A stretch of DNA of 64,000 nucleotides from Anastatus disparis (Eukaryota > Arthropoda > Insecta > Hymenoptera > Eupelmidae). The stretch is from the NCBI GenBank assembly GCA_017163975.1, contig JAFFSR010000230.1, positions 186,001 through 250,000 on the forward strand. The letters are read 5' to 3'. Positions 22,472 through 35,700 of this stretch are shown here, in pieces (position 1 is the first letter of the stretch; each line of letters starts with the position of its first letter). A program made the translations under genes and the position numbers. The notes beneath the pieces are model-generated. The model saw only the letters and a list, made by a program, of their open reading frames with translations. It searched no databases and was not told the DNA's origin.

Positions 22472-23626
22472 ATTCTGCCATAATAAACTAAATTTAACTG
22501 AATATTCAATAATGTTCATACGGCTTCCATGTCGTACAATCAGTAATGTTTGCCTGAAATCTCCAGATATAATTACAGTTTTACCACTGAAGGGTTGGTT
22601 CACATCACAAAAATCTTGAAAAAGACGATCAACTGCTTCAGAAGCGAATTTTGAAGTCACGGATATTTTATCCCAATTAATTATTTGTGTTCCCTTTGTT
22701 TGCTTTCTGCAGAATTAGACTTAATATTATAAGTTGTACAATCTGTTATGTATAAGAGGACTCTATCCTTTTCTCTTCGAAAAATGTAGGTTTTTGGAAA
22801 AACTAGTAGTTGTTACTAGAAATCAATAGTTGTTCGCAACTTGTACAGTAAAAAACAATATTTTTCTTAATAAAAACAAATTAATTCTCTAGCCTAACTT
22901 ATGATTTTGTAAGTATGTCAAATTTTTTTTGAAAACAAAGCATCAAAATTAATTTGCCCTCATCAGAAAATATTGCTTTTTACTATACAAGTTGCGGATA
23001 ACTTTAAATCTCCATTAATAATCGTTAGTTTTTCCAAAAACCTACAGTCTTTAATTAGAAAATGATAGAGAGATACAGCGTCCTCTTAACGGTAGCTTAA
23101 ATTTTGTATTCACGGTTTTTCCATCGACTAATAAATTTGCTGCTATAGCTGAATAATGTATAGTATGATATTTAAAAAAAACTATTAAAACGTTAAGTAA
23201 ATAACTTTTTCCACTTCCACCCGGTCCATCTATACAAATATATTTTTCTTTACTTTGGTTGTTCAAACTTTTTATAGTAAAGTTAAATATTTGCCTTTGT
23301 TTATCATTCAAAGAATCTATTTTTATTTCTAATTCATTAAGAATATTATTATTATAATTTAAAATTGTTTGATTATCTTCTTTTATAAATGTTCTTATGT
23401 CAGGTGAATTCAAATCGTTTAAAGAAAATCCATTGACTTGTAAATTATTTTTAATAACATTCAATGCAAGATTTTCACCTATATTTTTTTCGTATTTAGG
23501 ATAGTATAGCTTATCGTTATATTTTTCATACAAATCTCGCGCATTTATAGGATTATGAAAAACGCAAATGAAAGCAAATAATTCATAAAGAATATAAAGG
23601 AATTCTGTTGAAGATGCTACTTCCAA
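22472..23626 (-). pseudogene. Helitron PIF1-like helicase, truncated and interrupted
   Basis: Upstream piece 23626-23087: residues KIDSLNDKQRQIF lead to a Walker A motif (IDGPGGSGKSYLL) and the block around KTVNTKFKLPL. A MITE (22755-23086) cuts the gene at this point. Downstream piece 22754-22472: NIKSNSAE, SKFASEAVDRLFQDF and the motif VIISGDFRQTLLIVRHGSR, which is helicase motif III of Helitron PIF1-type proteins. The rest of the helicase is absent. A frameshift also exists near 22680-22740. The helicase unwinds DNA during rolling-circle transposition. Confidence 0.85.
22755..23086. mobile_element. MITE inserted in the Helitron helicase
   Basis: 332 bp with inverted ends AGAGGACTCTATC on the left and the complement of AGAGGACGCTGTATC on the right. 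Internal arms also match (GTAGGTTTTTGGAAAAACTA, CGCAACTTGTACAGTAAAAA). TA lies on both sides (22753-22754, 23087-23088), as expected for Tc1/mariner-type insertion. The helicase sense resumes on each side. Confidence 0.8.
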
Positions 23627-25397
23627 ACATCTATCCCATTCTTTATCTTTATTAATTGATGGTTTTGCCTAAGCTGCCTCATAAAACGAATTGCACATCA
23701 CATCATCAACAGTACGCAAAGCTTCAAAAGATGTGGCTCCTTTAACATGTAATTGTAATAACCTAATAAAATAATGTTCTCTATCTTTTGGACTTACTAA
23801 GTGCATTCTACGAAGTATTGGTTTTCTTTTTTTTTTCTTTTATTCCACTTTTTTAGTTTTTCATCAAATGTATAAAAATTTGGTATGTCTGAATACAAGT
23901 AATTTCATGCTTCAAAATCTTCTTTATTTAATTCAAAATATGCTGTTAATGTTGTTCCCACATTTTTTTGCATAATCATTTCTTCTCTTCCTTCTTTAAA
24001 AAATACGTTTTGTTGATTTTCTTCATAAACGCTAAGACGTTTTATAGTATCATAAATAAAATGTAAAGAATATCCTCATAATCTGTGCATTGCTTGAGGA
24101 GGACATAAATATCGTTTATTGATGTATTGTTGGGTTTCGTCTTATTCATATTCAACATTTTCACGATTGTCATTTTGAAAAGTGTCTTTATTTTCTGATT
24201 GCAAATCCACACTTAGTTGATGTATTTTAATGTATGCACAATTATGACCTTCATAACAGTATTTGAATAAATATTTAATGCAGTGTACAATGGAACCAAC
24301 TTCTACGTTTATGTATGCATTAAATTTCAATAGTAAGTAAGGATTATAAGGAGCAACAAATCCATTATCTGCAATTCTTCCTGTAAATTCATTTTTGAGA
24401 ATTATTTTGACGCCATCATTTTTACGTTTGTATAGTGGATATCCATTGGATTTAAATGTTATTGTATTATTAAATTTTCTTGGAAAATTTTCAGTATATT
24501 GTTTCGTATTTTTATCAATGCACAGACAATTTATATTTTGCATACCACAGGGACCGTGTATCATAAATTGTTTAACAATACTATATAATTTTAGATAAAT
24601 ATCTCTATTTGAGATTTCTGCACTTATTATTTCATTAACTTTTTCGGGAATATCAAATTCATTATTTTTATCCAAGAGTAAGTTGTTACTAACATATGCA
24701 TATGCGGCAATTCTCGTTTTTGAAATTCAATTACTTGACTATATGCAGTACATTTTTCTAATATTCCCTTTCTTATTATTAAATTTTTTAATTCTTCTAC
24801 TTTTTGATAAAATACTTTTGTTACAATATCTGGTCTATCTATTGCATTTTCATAAATTTGCAAGTTTTCAGTTATTTCTGTCCAATGTGGGTTACAGGTC
24901 ATAGCTACAAAAAGGTCAGGCTTACCACGATAATTTACAAGTGTCATTGAGTCAATGTAATTTTGTTTCAAAAATCGTGGACTTTCTGTGAAGTTTGACG
25001 GTAATATTACCATTTTTCCGATTTTTCAAGCATGATTTTTTTTGTTATGTAAATAGTTCATAACATCTTTGTAACAATCACTTTTTAATAATTTCTTCCG
25101 TTAATTCAGTTGCTAAAAACTTTAATTGTTCTGGGTGAGAAGGATTTTCTGACAATTTTACTTTACCTTTATGACAAAAATTGAAGAAATCGTTACTTTT
25201 AGTATATTCGGAAGCAAAATGTTTCGCATCACAATAAACACATGTATTTGTCATGGAACCAATGTTATTTTCAGATATGAGATTTTGATCGAAATATATA
25301 TTTGCTATACAACCAATCATTTTCGAACTAATTTTTTCAGTTAATATTTTTTCATTCAATTTCTTTAATTTTTTTTCTACTTTGCCCTTTATTGTTT
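23627..25397 (-). pseudogene. Helitron Rep (HUH) domain and zinc-binding N-terminus, broken
   Basis: Reading from high to low coordinates: 25397-25078 holds a cysteine-rich part (CVYCDAKHFASE, then FCHKGKVKL), typical of the Helitron N-terminal zinc region. 25013-24627 holds the Rep motif 1-2 area (GKPDLFVAMTCNPHW, then the two-histidine motif FQKRELPHMHML). 24675-24142 holds FMIHGPCG, GYPLYKR, NPYLLLKFNAYINVE and the tyrosine motif IKYLFKYCYEG. Then NKRYLCPPQA and following blocks continue with stops to about 23640. Rep nicks and joins a single strand. There are several frameshifts and stops. Confidence 0.85.
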
Positions 25398-25694
25398 TGT
25401 AACAAACTCAGATCCTCGTTTAAAAATAATTATTTAAAATTTTACTTTTATTTTCTCTTTTTCTTTCGCTAAGATTAAAAAAACGAACTTGTCGCTCTTC
25501 ACATCTGTAAGCCTTACACACGGGTTACGCCGCTTATCTCTAATGACCCGCTGTGACCTATGACGCATCTACTAGCTTCTCTAGTAGTAACGAAACACTT
25601 TTTTTCTTTCACCTCATAAATTAAATACTTTATGGGGCCATAAATTAGACTAAACTCGTAAATTAACACTATCTGAAGATTTCTTCGAAATCTC

Positions 25695-25763
<69 letters not shown>

Positions 25764-26287
25764 CTCATAGGTCTATCCAAAAAAGTTTCATATTTTAGTA
25801 TTCATTTAATAACTGTACGTCGCTAAGACCAAGGGTCGATAATTGTTAAAAGCCATCGAAGGCAAAGACCAAGTCAACTAATAAAAAAAATCCAAGTTTG
25901 TTTTGAAATAAATTCTCTATAGTAAATCGCAAGTGTGTACAAAAAAGAGAAAAGTATAAATAAATTCAAATATACAAAATAATAAATAAACTAACTGTGT
26001 ATATTTATCCAAAAATATAAACCATATATATATTCCATACATCTATAAAGAAGGAGCGAGCATTAATATCCAAGACCAGGTACAAGGTGAGTCTCAATTA
26101 AATTATAATTCATTTCGTTATTTCTAATTCTAAAAACTAGCTCTCAAGCCTGCTTAATAAATTTGCCCGCTACTTTAGCCCTCTGCCACGCAAAAGCTTC
26201 CTATTGTGTAACCGCTCGACGAAATAGGAACTGTAACGCGCGAATAAATTATTAATAATAAAAATTCATTAACGTTCAGACGTTACA
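25398..26287 (+). repeat. 5' LTR of element 2
   Basis: 890 bp from TGTAACAAACTCAG to CGTTACA. It has a TA run of about 65 bp (25696-25760) that is only about 19 bp in the 3' LTR, which explains nearly all of the length difference. A consensus splice donor lies at 26086/26087. Confidence 0.92.
26081..26092 (+). promoter_or_regulatory. Splice donor in the 5' LTR
   Basis: TACAAG|GTGAGT matches the consensus donor. It would supply a common 5' exon to all downstream acceptors. The same sequence is present in the 3' LTR. Use in vivo is inferred. Confidence 0.55.
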
Positions 26288-26300
26288 GCTATTTAAAAAC

Positions 26301-26320
26301 TGGTGTCCAGCGGTGGGATT
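26301..26320 (+). other. Primer-binding site of element 2
   Basis: TGGTGTCCAGCGGTGGGATT, 13 bases after the LTR. It starts with TGG and is complementary to a tRNA end of the AATCCCACCGCTG...CCA type, again most like a leucine tRNA. Its similarity to the primer site of element 1 is clear. Confidence 0.6.
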
Positions 26321-29300
26321 TTTATTTTGCAATTAAGAATCGCGAAATATCGCTAAAAACTATAAACAAAGATAATAAATTTTTTTTTCTATATAATTTA
26401 ATTATAAAAATCAAAGTTATAAAATAGAATTCTGAATAAAAATTTAAATGAGATACTTAACATACATAAAATTAATACATATCTAATTTTGTTTTTTTTA
26501 CAATACTAAATAAACGCTCTTGCTCTCAAATCATTTTTTAGTTATATTTCATGTCGAGAAATAAAAGCAATTAATAAATCATAATAAAAGAAAATAAATG
26601 ATTAACAAATATTGTTAATAATAAAATAATTAAACATAAATTATTAATAAAAATTTACAAGCCTTAATTAAATACTAAGAGATAGATATATCTTATCGTA
26701 ATATACACGCATAGAAACTTTTTATAATATATAATCTTTTTATAATTAATTAACTTCATACAGATAACCATAATACTAACACTTCTATAACTGTTTTTTT
26801 TTTCATTAAATACTTTAAAAATTATTTAAGTTAATTTGATATTTTAAATCAAATCAACACATCAAACACCGATAATCCGGACGGATAATTATATCAGTAA
26901 CTTAACATTCTAAACTATAATCACTTAAAATAAATTATACTCCTCTTAAATTCAATTATAAGTATCTAATCTTTTTGCTTATTTGTTTCTTTTCTTATAT
27001 AAAGAAAAAAAGTGTGAACATTAATTGAATGATTATTTTTTTTAACTCCAACCTAATAAATTACTTCCAAGTTTTTTTTTCATTTTCTTTTATATACAAA
27101 ATTTTGTTTTGATCATCGATTTTTCAACAAATGCCTCTTAAAATTTAATTTTAAATAAATTTATAATTATTAATTGAAATTAAATATTAATTACATAACC
27201 AAGTAACACTAAATTCTTTTTTTTTCTTATCACCTCCTCAAACTAATATTTTAGTAAACTGATCCAACTTAAATATAATAATTAATCTTATATATTTTAA
27301 TTATAAATTAGTATTTTCCACGAAAAAAATACTTTCCTTATAACTTAAAAATTTACAAAACATAAAAATAATAATAATTAAGTAATAAACTATAACTATT
27401 TTATTTCTCGTTTTTTTTACTAAAAATTTTATAACATTAAATATTTCCTCCTTTTCTTTTTCGATCCCTTATTTTTTTTAAGTTCTTTTAACAAGCGAAA
27501 AAATACACAGCAGCGTGCATAGAAAATCTATACACGTGCACATAGCCCTTTGCCGTACGGTTCCCGACGGCAACTCATAGAAATTTTCGCTCCGCACGTT
27601 AATGTTCTTTCAAAGAAAAAAATAATAAAAAAATAAAACAACGCAACCCTCAAATACAGAAGGTTAACTGTCTTCGATATTATTAAATCAACAAATAAAA
27701 ATCCATACAAATTTTTTTTATCATTAACGGAGTTTTTTTTTACTAACGAAAAAAAAGAGAGAGATTTATCTCCCATTAGATAAATAACTAATAATATAAA
27801 TATTAATCGACGAACACATATTTTCTTTCTTTTTTCGCAATAAACAATTTTCTTTATAAAAAAATAGTAAGGATTAATTAACAAATTCAACTAATTATTA
27901 AAATAACGAAAATCGGTTTAAACTCTTAATAATACCGAGTATTATTACTAGCATCTTTTTTTTTTCTTTCTCTATTTCTCTCTCTCTCCCCTTGACTTAT
28001 ACTATACTTAAAACTAAGGCCTTTTAGCCTAGTAGTCTGCGTGCCGCAACACCCGAAACTTCTTCTCTGTCTCTTCTTCTTCTTTTTTTCTCTTTTCATT
28101 TACTATCTTTCAATACGCTTCTCTTACAACGTTAGAACGATCTCCCTCATCACTCGGTCTCCCTTCTCTTTTTATAAGTATATATATATATATATATACA
28201 CACGTACACATAGTTTTTTTCCATGACCCATTCCCCTTTACTATAATTGCTATTATAAAATATTATAATTAATCGTCTAATTACTAATAAACATAACATA
28301 ATACAATATCGTAATATATGGGTAAATCTTTCATAATGTTAAAATTTCACCTGCAACAAATTAAAAAAAAAAAAATACAGGCACACGTGTAAAACTAATT
28401 TTCTCTGAATGTTGACGTATTATAATGAAAGAAAAAAATCGTGTTACTCACTTTTAAGGGTAGTCTTTTTAACAAACATCAAAAGACAGATTTTCGAGTA
28501 AATTTTTCATAGTGTTAAAATTTACTTTCAATAAATTAAAAAAAATTGAAGACACATGTATCAAATTTATTTTTTTTAAATGTTGATATATTAAAATGAT
28601 AATAAAAGAAAAAATCGCATTACTCACTTTTGAAGATAGCTTTTTTTAATATAAGACATTTAAATATATTCATTATTATCACACCCAGGTATAATATTTT
28701 GCCTATCTCAGATCAGTTTTTTAAGTATTTTGGGCTATAATAGATCATTTTCCATTGAGCTTTTTCATTTTTACATGTTTAATATGTTACAGAAAATATT
28801 TAAATACGCAATTTACATTAATAATTACAAAATTTTTTGTAATAAATAAAATATGCCAGAAATAGCAATTTTTTTTGGAAAATTCATTTTTGGCGATTCG
28901 GGTATTAAAATTGAGTGATATTAGTTACCCAATGGCTTTTGGGATTCCTGATTACAAATCATAAGTGAGTGGAATATCAATTTATTTTTGCTAAAATTGT
29001 CAATCTTAGGGTATGAAATTTGACATAGATTTGTGTAGTTTATGTTTTCGAATAAAAATACTTATATTCCTTTCAACCAAATATTTTAGTTTATTTAATA
29101 AACATTAAATCTAAAAATTTTAAATTTAAAATCTAGAAATTTCAGTGATGATTCAACTCAACGTTCTAGGTGTAAGCTATTAAATACATACTAAAACTGA
29201 GCTTTTTAAAGTTTAATCTCTTTAGAATTAAAACATTGATAGAAACTAGGTAATCGATGTAAATTTGGGAAATTTAATAGCCGGGAAAAATTCAATGATT

Positions 29301-31319
29301 TCCAGAATACTCGAAATAATACTTCAAAAGCAACTTAAAGATTACATTGAGTATTATAAAATAGTAAATTACAAAGTTCACAACAGAGAAAAGATGAATC
29401 AAAGCTTAGGTTTTAATATTAGTGGATAAAAACCTATTTTCAAAAGTGAGTCACGTTTTTTAAGTATAATTTCAAACGAACAAAGAACTTTATCTACACT
29501 AGGCACACGTTCCTAATAAAAAAATTTCTCTTTGTGATTCTAAATATTACCTTTTGATGTAGTTTAAAATGTCACCGCTGAATAGTCTTTTTTACAGCAT
29601 CGTATTTTCCAGAAAAAAGTAAAATATATAAATTTTTGGTAACATTTTAATAACCTTTCAGAAAGTACTTTTGTTAACAGGCACACACCCATGCTCTTGA
29701 TTTTCCAAAAGTATGTGTATAGATAAAGCTTTGGTGTGAATTTCAAATAAAAAAAGCAGTAGTCATTTTTTTTATAGCGGTAATTTATCATTTTACATGG
29801 CCTGGTAACATTTAAATTTCAAAAAAAAAACCCCTTTTCCCCATCCGCCATAAAATGACACGTCTAATTATCATTAAAAATATAACAAAATTAGTTTCTA
29901 ATAACTCAATAAATCAGTGAACATTTGCTAACAAGATGTGCTATCTCATATTTAGGAGAAATGACGCAGTAACATGATTTTTAAAAGTATGAAAGAATTA
30001 CCCATATACATATATATATATGAATATAAATATATATATACATATATATCTATGTTTATAGACATATTGTGTTACATTCACATATAAATGTATATATTTT
30101 TCTATATTTTTCCTTATATAAATATACACATATATTAACTCCAAGACCCCCCTTCCCCGTTTTATTTTAAACAAATTTTGAGGAGCGATTTTCTTTCTTA
30201 CAACAAAGTCAAGCCCGTACTATAACATATGTGCGTGTGTGTGCGTGAATGATTGTGTACGTAAGTATACGTACACAGATTACTAGCACCCACTCTACGA
30301 GCAGCCGTTATACTTGTTATTTTAATTAGTTATAATTCATTTACAAATTTCGTCAATTAAATATAGTTGATCATACATATATATGGACAAATTAGAATAA
30401 CTCCGCACCGTAACAAATTTTTTTTTAACGTTCAGTTGTCAAAATAACTTTTTTTGGGACTCTCTAAAAATAATTATCAAGGGAATTAATAATAAAATTT
30501 AATTTTCTTTTTAAATCAATTTAAAAATAATAAATTGAAGTTTCTTTTTATTATCAATTAAAATCTTATTCTTTTTTTATTAAAACTATTATTTTTAAAT
30601 AACATATTACCATATATATATATATATATATATATAATAAATTAATATAGGAAATTATTATAAATATTATTTTCTTTTTATTTACGATAAAATAAAAATT
30701 TTTTTTTCCACAGAATTAATCATTAGAAAACAATCAGAAGATATAATTATTCATTTTCAATAATTAATTAATAATTGTATTTTAAAGTAACAGATTGTAT
30801 CATCAGCCTAAGAATTTTTTTTCTCCTCAAATAAGCAAAATCTTTCTTATTAAATTCAGAAGATCGGAAATAGCTCGATTGAATAAATCCTTTGTTCAAG
30901 AAGGTTGTTTTTGCAAATAAAATACTTTTTCATTTTCGAAGAGAAATTTACTGATTTGAACATTTTTTATGATTTACAATTAATATTGGCTAACCTGAAA
31001 TAAAAAAATTTTTAACTTAATTCTGTTGCACAACAAATTCTATTTGTAGTTCTCTTATCTCCTTCGTTTATATAAACCTTTTTCCCCTCTTTGTAGTGCG
31101 AAAGTAAAAACAATTGTAAATTCTTTTTCCCTTTCTATAAGTAGAAATCTCCAAAAGACTTCGCGGGCATACAGCAGGTCCCTTAAGGTTGATAAATAAC
31201 AGCCATCGCGTTTTGCAGAACGATAATAAAACTCTGCACCTTTGTAATTTAAGGAAAATAATAGAGTTAAATAAACGCCTCGCCAAGGAGGGTAACGAAT
31301 TATTAAAACTCACGTGTGA
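26321..31319 (+). other. Long non-coding leader of element 2
   Basis: About 5 kb of very AT-rich sequence without a supported gene. This is far longer than usual for errantiviruses. It includes a tandem duplication at 28320-28650. Because a donor lies in the LTR and an acceptor just before gag, it may be an intron or contain decayed insertions; I could not define any. Confidence 0.6.
28320..28650 (+). repeat. Two-copy tandem repeat, about 175 bp
   Basis: 28320-28483 and 28497-28650 share GTAAATYTTTCATARTGTTA, the A-rich centre, the ACACRTGT block and the ATCGxxTTACTCACTTTT end, with many substitutions. Read on the minus strand, the end of each copy carries AAAGTGAGTAA, which looks like a splice donor. 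Confidence 0.65.
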
Positions 31320-31342
31320 TTTTTCAAGTCTTTACCTTCAAG
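31320..31342 (+). promoter_or_regulatory. Possible splice acceptor before gag
   Basis: TTTTTCAAGTCTTTACCTTCAAG ends 18 bases before the gag ATG at 31361. It is weaker than the downstream acceptors. Splicing from 26086 to here would remove the long leader. Confidence 0.35.
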
Positions 31343-31360
31343 ATTGACAACAACTTAGCC

Positions 31361-32704
31361 ATGGCAGAAGAAATAGCGAATTTAACGCATCATCAGAACA
31401 TGACTGATGCTCTGCTTAATACCATGGGTGAATGCATGGCAGTGCAACAAGCATTGCTGCACATTCCCCTATATGATGGTAAGAACATGCCACTCAAGAC
31501 TTTCCTTTAGGACGTGGAAAATGGATTTAATATATGTCCTGAAGGAATTCGCAACGCGTTTTTCAAAGGTGTGATTGCAAAATTGCTGGATACCGCTAGA
31601 GATGCAGTCAGCGGGACCAAGATTAATAGCATCGAAACCCTGAAGAACGCCTTAAAAGAATACTTTTCAGCCAAAAAAATATACTCTCACTACTGTGCTG
31701 AGATACAGGGAATCAGAATGCGGAGGAACGAAACTGTAATAGAATATTACAGTCGCATTAAAAGGCTTATGGAAGGAGCCACGGCCTCACTCAAGGAGAA
31801 ATTTCAAGCTGTGCAAGTAACCTATATGACTGTAATGCTCGAAGGACTCGCACTAGAATCCTTCAAGAGAGGGATTTCGGATGACTTACTGTATGCAGTA
31901 AGTGTTCAGGAACCAGATACCTTAATTGCAGCTCTAAGAACTGCCCAACACATCGAGAGAGATATGCTCTCCTTAAATGACAGGAAGGGTTTCCTTCACG
32001 TCATTAAAGCAGACCAACTTAACGACCGGCGGACTCGGCAAGTAAAATTTCAAGAGGACAACAACAAAGCACCATGGAGACCACAGTCACCCTCAAGGAA
32101 CGAACACGACTCACCTGGCCGCGATGACAGAGGAAAATTCGGGAACGACTCTTACGGAAGGAGCATATCACCCGGTGGAAACGATCGGACGTATAGGTCG
32201 TATAACCGTTCTGACTCACCCAGTCGTGACGAAAGAGGGAGATTCGGAAACGATGCTTATAGAAGAAATAACAGTAGACCTCAAGGCCCTACAGATTACT
32301 CTGCCAGGAGATACCCCAATAACTATACGGAAAGAACCAATAACTATTCCAACAGGAATGAGTATAGAAGAGACAATAGAATTTACAACCCTAGGACCAC
32401 AAGCACCTACCCAGAGACGGGAGTGCCTCCGCCCATTCCAACAAGAAATATACCTCCGATGCACTACCCGTATATGCAATCAATGACATATCCGTATCCA
32501 TATCCGTACATGCCACCACATCAACCGCAATACCTTCCTATAACGTTCCAGCAACCTAGATCACAGAAGGCTTTTAACTCATTGCCTGCTCGTCAGACGG
32601 GCGCCTCGACGAGCAAGCCTGCTCAGGAGCGTCCAATTGCAGTAGAATTTATAACTGCAACAGACTTACAAGAAGAACCAGTCATCGAGGAACAGGACCA
32701 GTAA
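31361..32704 (+). pseudogene. gag: gag of element 2, errantivirus type
   Basis: The ATG at 31361 sits in a good context (GCCATGG). One frame of about 447 codons is broken by a single TAG at 31508-31510. The capsid-like part includes IPLYDGKNMPLKTFL, DVENGFNICPEG, the helical RMRRNETVIEYYSRIKRL and FKRGISDDLLYAV. There is no CCHC knuckle. Instead the C-terminal half is rich in Arg, Asn, Ser and Gly with a repeated SPSRxExxxxGRFGND pattern, then Tyr/Pro-rich (YPYPYPYMPPHQP). Absence of a knuckle with a basic tail is characteristic of errantivirus Gag. Pol follows in the -1 frame, as in that group. Confidence 0.85.
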
Positions 32705-35700
32705 TCAAACTACGAGCTCCAGAATTGAAAAGACCAACAGAATTCTTGATAGATACAGGAGCAGAAATAAATCTCATCCATGTGAGAGCTCTGCAACCTA
32801 GGACCATCATAGCAGTCCATGAGACAATGACCATAACAGGAATAACCACGGATTCTTTTAATACTGCTGGTTCTACGGAAAGAACCCTCTTCGATAAGCC
32901 CATAAGATTTCAAGTTATAACTGGAAATCTCCCCATACCAGCAGCAGGCATACTAGGAGTCGACTTCTTAAGGTCTGGATCAGCGGAAATCTCCTTCCAC
33001 CATAACGCTCTGGTAACATCATCACAACCTATCCGCCCCGTAAGATTCGTAGACTACGAATATAGAGCACCGAAACCCACAAAAGATATTTTACAGGCTC
33101 GATCCAAAACACCCATTGCAATAAATCTGCATAAAACCGATTTAAAAACCGGATACATCCCTAGACTGAAGACCCCCGACAACATATTCATAGGAGAAGC
33201 CATAGTAAAGAACGACAACTACAAATGCATCGTATTGGCAATCAACTCCTATGAAGAGGATGCCGAAATTGAAGATCCTAGACAGCTTACGCTTGGAACA
33301 CCTAAACGAAGAAGAAAGGGAACATGTTCTAAAAATAGTCGCCGATTTTCCACAATTATTTTACCTGTCTGGAGACAAATTACCAGCTACAGACGTCTTG
33401 AAACATTGTATCCCCACAAAGAACAACGCACCTGTATTTATTAAACAGTACGGATACCCTACGATCCACAGAGAAGAAATACAGCATCAAGTAACGAAGC
33501 TACTGAATGATGGAATAATCGAAAATTCAAAGTCGCCATACAATTCACCTTTGTGGATTGTACCAAAGACGAACGACTCAAAGGGAAATAAAAGATGGCG
33601 GATGGTAATCGACTACAGAGCTTTCAACGAAAAGACGGTCGGTGACGCGCACTTCCTCCCAAACATAACAGAAATCCTAGATCATCTCGGAGAAGCAAAA
33701 TACTTTTCCATCTTCGATCTAGCTTCAGGCTTCCACCAAATTGAAGTTAACGAAGCAGACTGGCACAAAACTGCTTTTAGCTCTGCAACAGGGCACTACC
33801 ATTACGTGCGTATGCCTTTCAGCCTTCGCTCGGCTCCCGCGACCTTCCAAAGGCTCATGAACCTAGTTTTGCTAGGTTCACAGGACTCAGAACTATTAGT
33901 TTACCTGGATGACGTTATCATTTTTGCCTCAGAATTGGTAGAACACGAAAAAAAGGTACGACGCCTCTTTAATCGACTCCTCGACGCTAAACTTCCATTA
34001 CAACCACACAAATGCGAATTTTTAAGCACAGAAGTTGAAACCCTAGGTCACATTATCTCAGAAGAAGGAGTTAAACCTGATCCAAAAAAGACGATGACCG
34101 TTAGGAATTTCCCAAAGCCCAAAAATCAAACAAACATAAGGCAATTTTTGGGACTTGCTGGATATTACAGACGATTCACAGAAGGATTCTCAGCAAGGGC
34201 AAGACCCCTCTCGGACCTCCTAAAGAAGACTGTCCCTTTCGAATGGACAGAGAAACATGAAAAAAGCTTCAAGGACCTAAAAAATGCATTATGCGTTGCA
34301 CCAGTTCTTCAACACCCGGATTTTGAAAAACCTTTTATACTTACCACTGACGCATCTGATTATGCCGTGGGTGCAGTATCGAGCCAAGGAGAAATTGGCC
34401 AAGATCTACCGATAGCATACATGTCGCTAATGATGAAGCCAGCAGAATGGAATTATACAACAACCGAAAAGGAATGTTTGGCCATAATATACGCTGTTTT
34501 ACATTTTCGTCCATACCTCTACGGACGACAATTCACGCTCGTAAGCGACCATGAACCACTCAAATGGATAGATTCAGTAAAACCACCAATTCAACGTTTA
34601 ATAAGATGGAGAACTCGATTAAGAGAGTGCGAATACAAGTTTCTCCACAAACCTGGTAGACTAAATGTCAATGCTGATGCATTATCTAGGAACCCGATAC
34701 CAGAAGAAGCAATAGCATTACCCACGAGTTCGTCTGCCGAATTCAAGGCCCCAGCGCCCCCGAAACCACGAGGACGACTACCTGGAGTTAAGAATAAGCC
34801 TCCAGATCAATTATCGACATCGACCACAACAGGTGCAACCATCGCTGATCGAGTTAGGAACCGACGTGCACGCGAACCAATTCCTGCTCGAGCTTTACGT
34901 CCAAACGAAAAACGTAGTCGTTCAGAGCCACCACTAACAAAACCAGCTCCACAAAAACCTGCCCGACAAGTTCCAAAAGTTACCGATTTGAACCATAAAC
35001 AGCCAGTAAGTTCGGGCTCGCTTCCACAGAACAACGTTCCCTCTGTCCCTATACCATCCACGTCCTCAAACGATAATGTACCCAAACCAATAAGACCAAT
35101 CAAATATACAAAAAAAGTAACGTTCGAGACTAACGAAGAATCAGACTTGAATAATGTACCCCCAGTGCCACGTAAACGATTTAGCAGATTCTCAAGTTTG
35201 GTACCGCAAGGACCACCCATAACCAAACAGACCTTATCACAAGACGAACAAACAAATGACGAAGAAGAAACCATGCCAACAAAACAAAACATAATTGAGT
35301 CAGCCTCTCGGAGGAGCTCGAACTCAGAACACTCTGCATCAGTCGACGAGTACTGGTGGGACGAAACAAGCCATAGGCCTCGACCCATAGCTCGCTCCAC
35401 TCCAGTGGACCATGAACCAAGCAACTCCAATAACCAATCACATCTTAGAAATGGGTTACATCCTATCATAGAAGATAGTAGTACTAACGATTCTTAAACG
35501 GAAGAAAATGAAGAAATTCACTATACCCTTCCCAAGATATCCGATACCATACCTCCAGAATTATTCTATCCTGAATTCATGAAAACACCAAATAGTGTGC
35601 TACAAATCAGGCTGATAAACGAGAGCCTCACACGTAAGGATAATTTACTCCACTTTATATCTGCGGATTGCGAATTCACCACACCAGTAGCAAAATTATT

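Larger units (their letters stand above)
22472..25397 (-). mobile_element. Helitron, 3' part (Rep and truncated helicase)
   Basis: Degraded minus-strand Helitron. Its helicase is lost where the satellite starts (22471), and its upstream part is displaced to 45468-47872 by the insertion of element 2. With one GTTT copy the reading frame runs straight across the insertion site (VIDE..IKGK). No terminal CTRR hairpin could be found because the 3' end is missing. Confidence 0.85.

Noticed and set aside
27528..27890. 120-residue minus-strand frame in the leader of element 2
   Set aside because: Composition follows the AT-rich background and no motif is present.
34807..35469. 220-residue minus-strand frame opposite pol of element 2
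   Set aside because: Shadow of the Pro/Ser-rich linker between RNase H and integrase; no motifs of its own.
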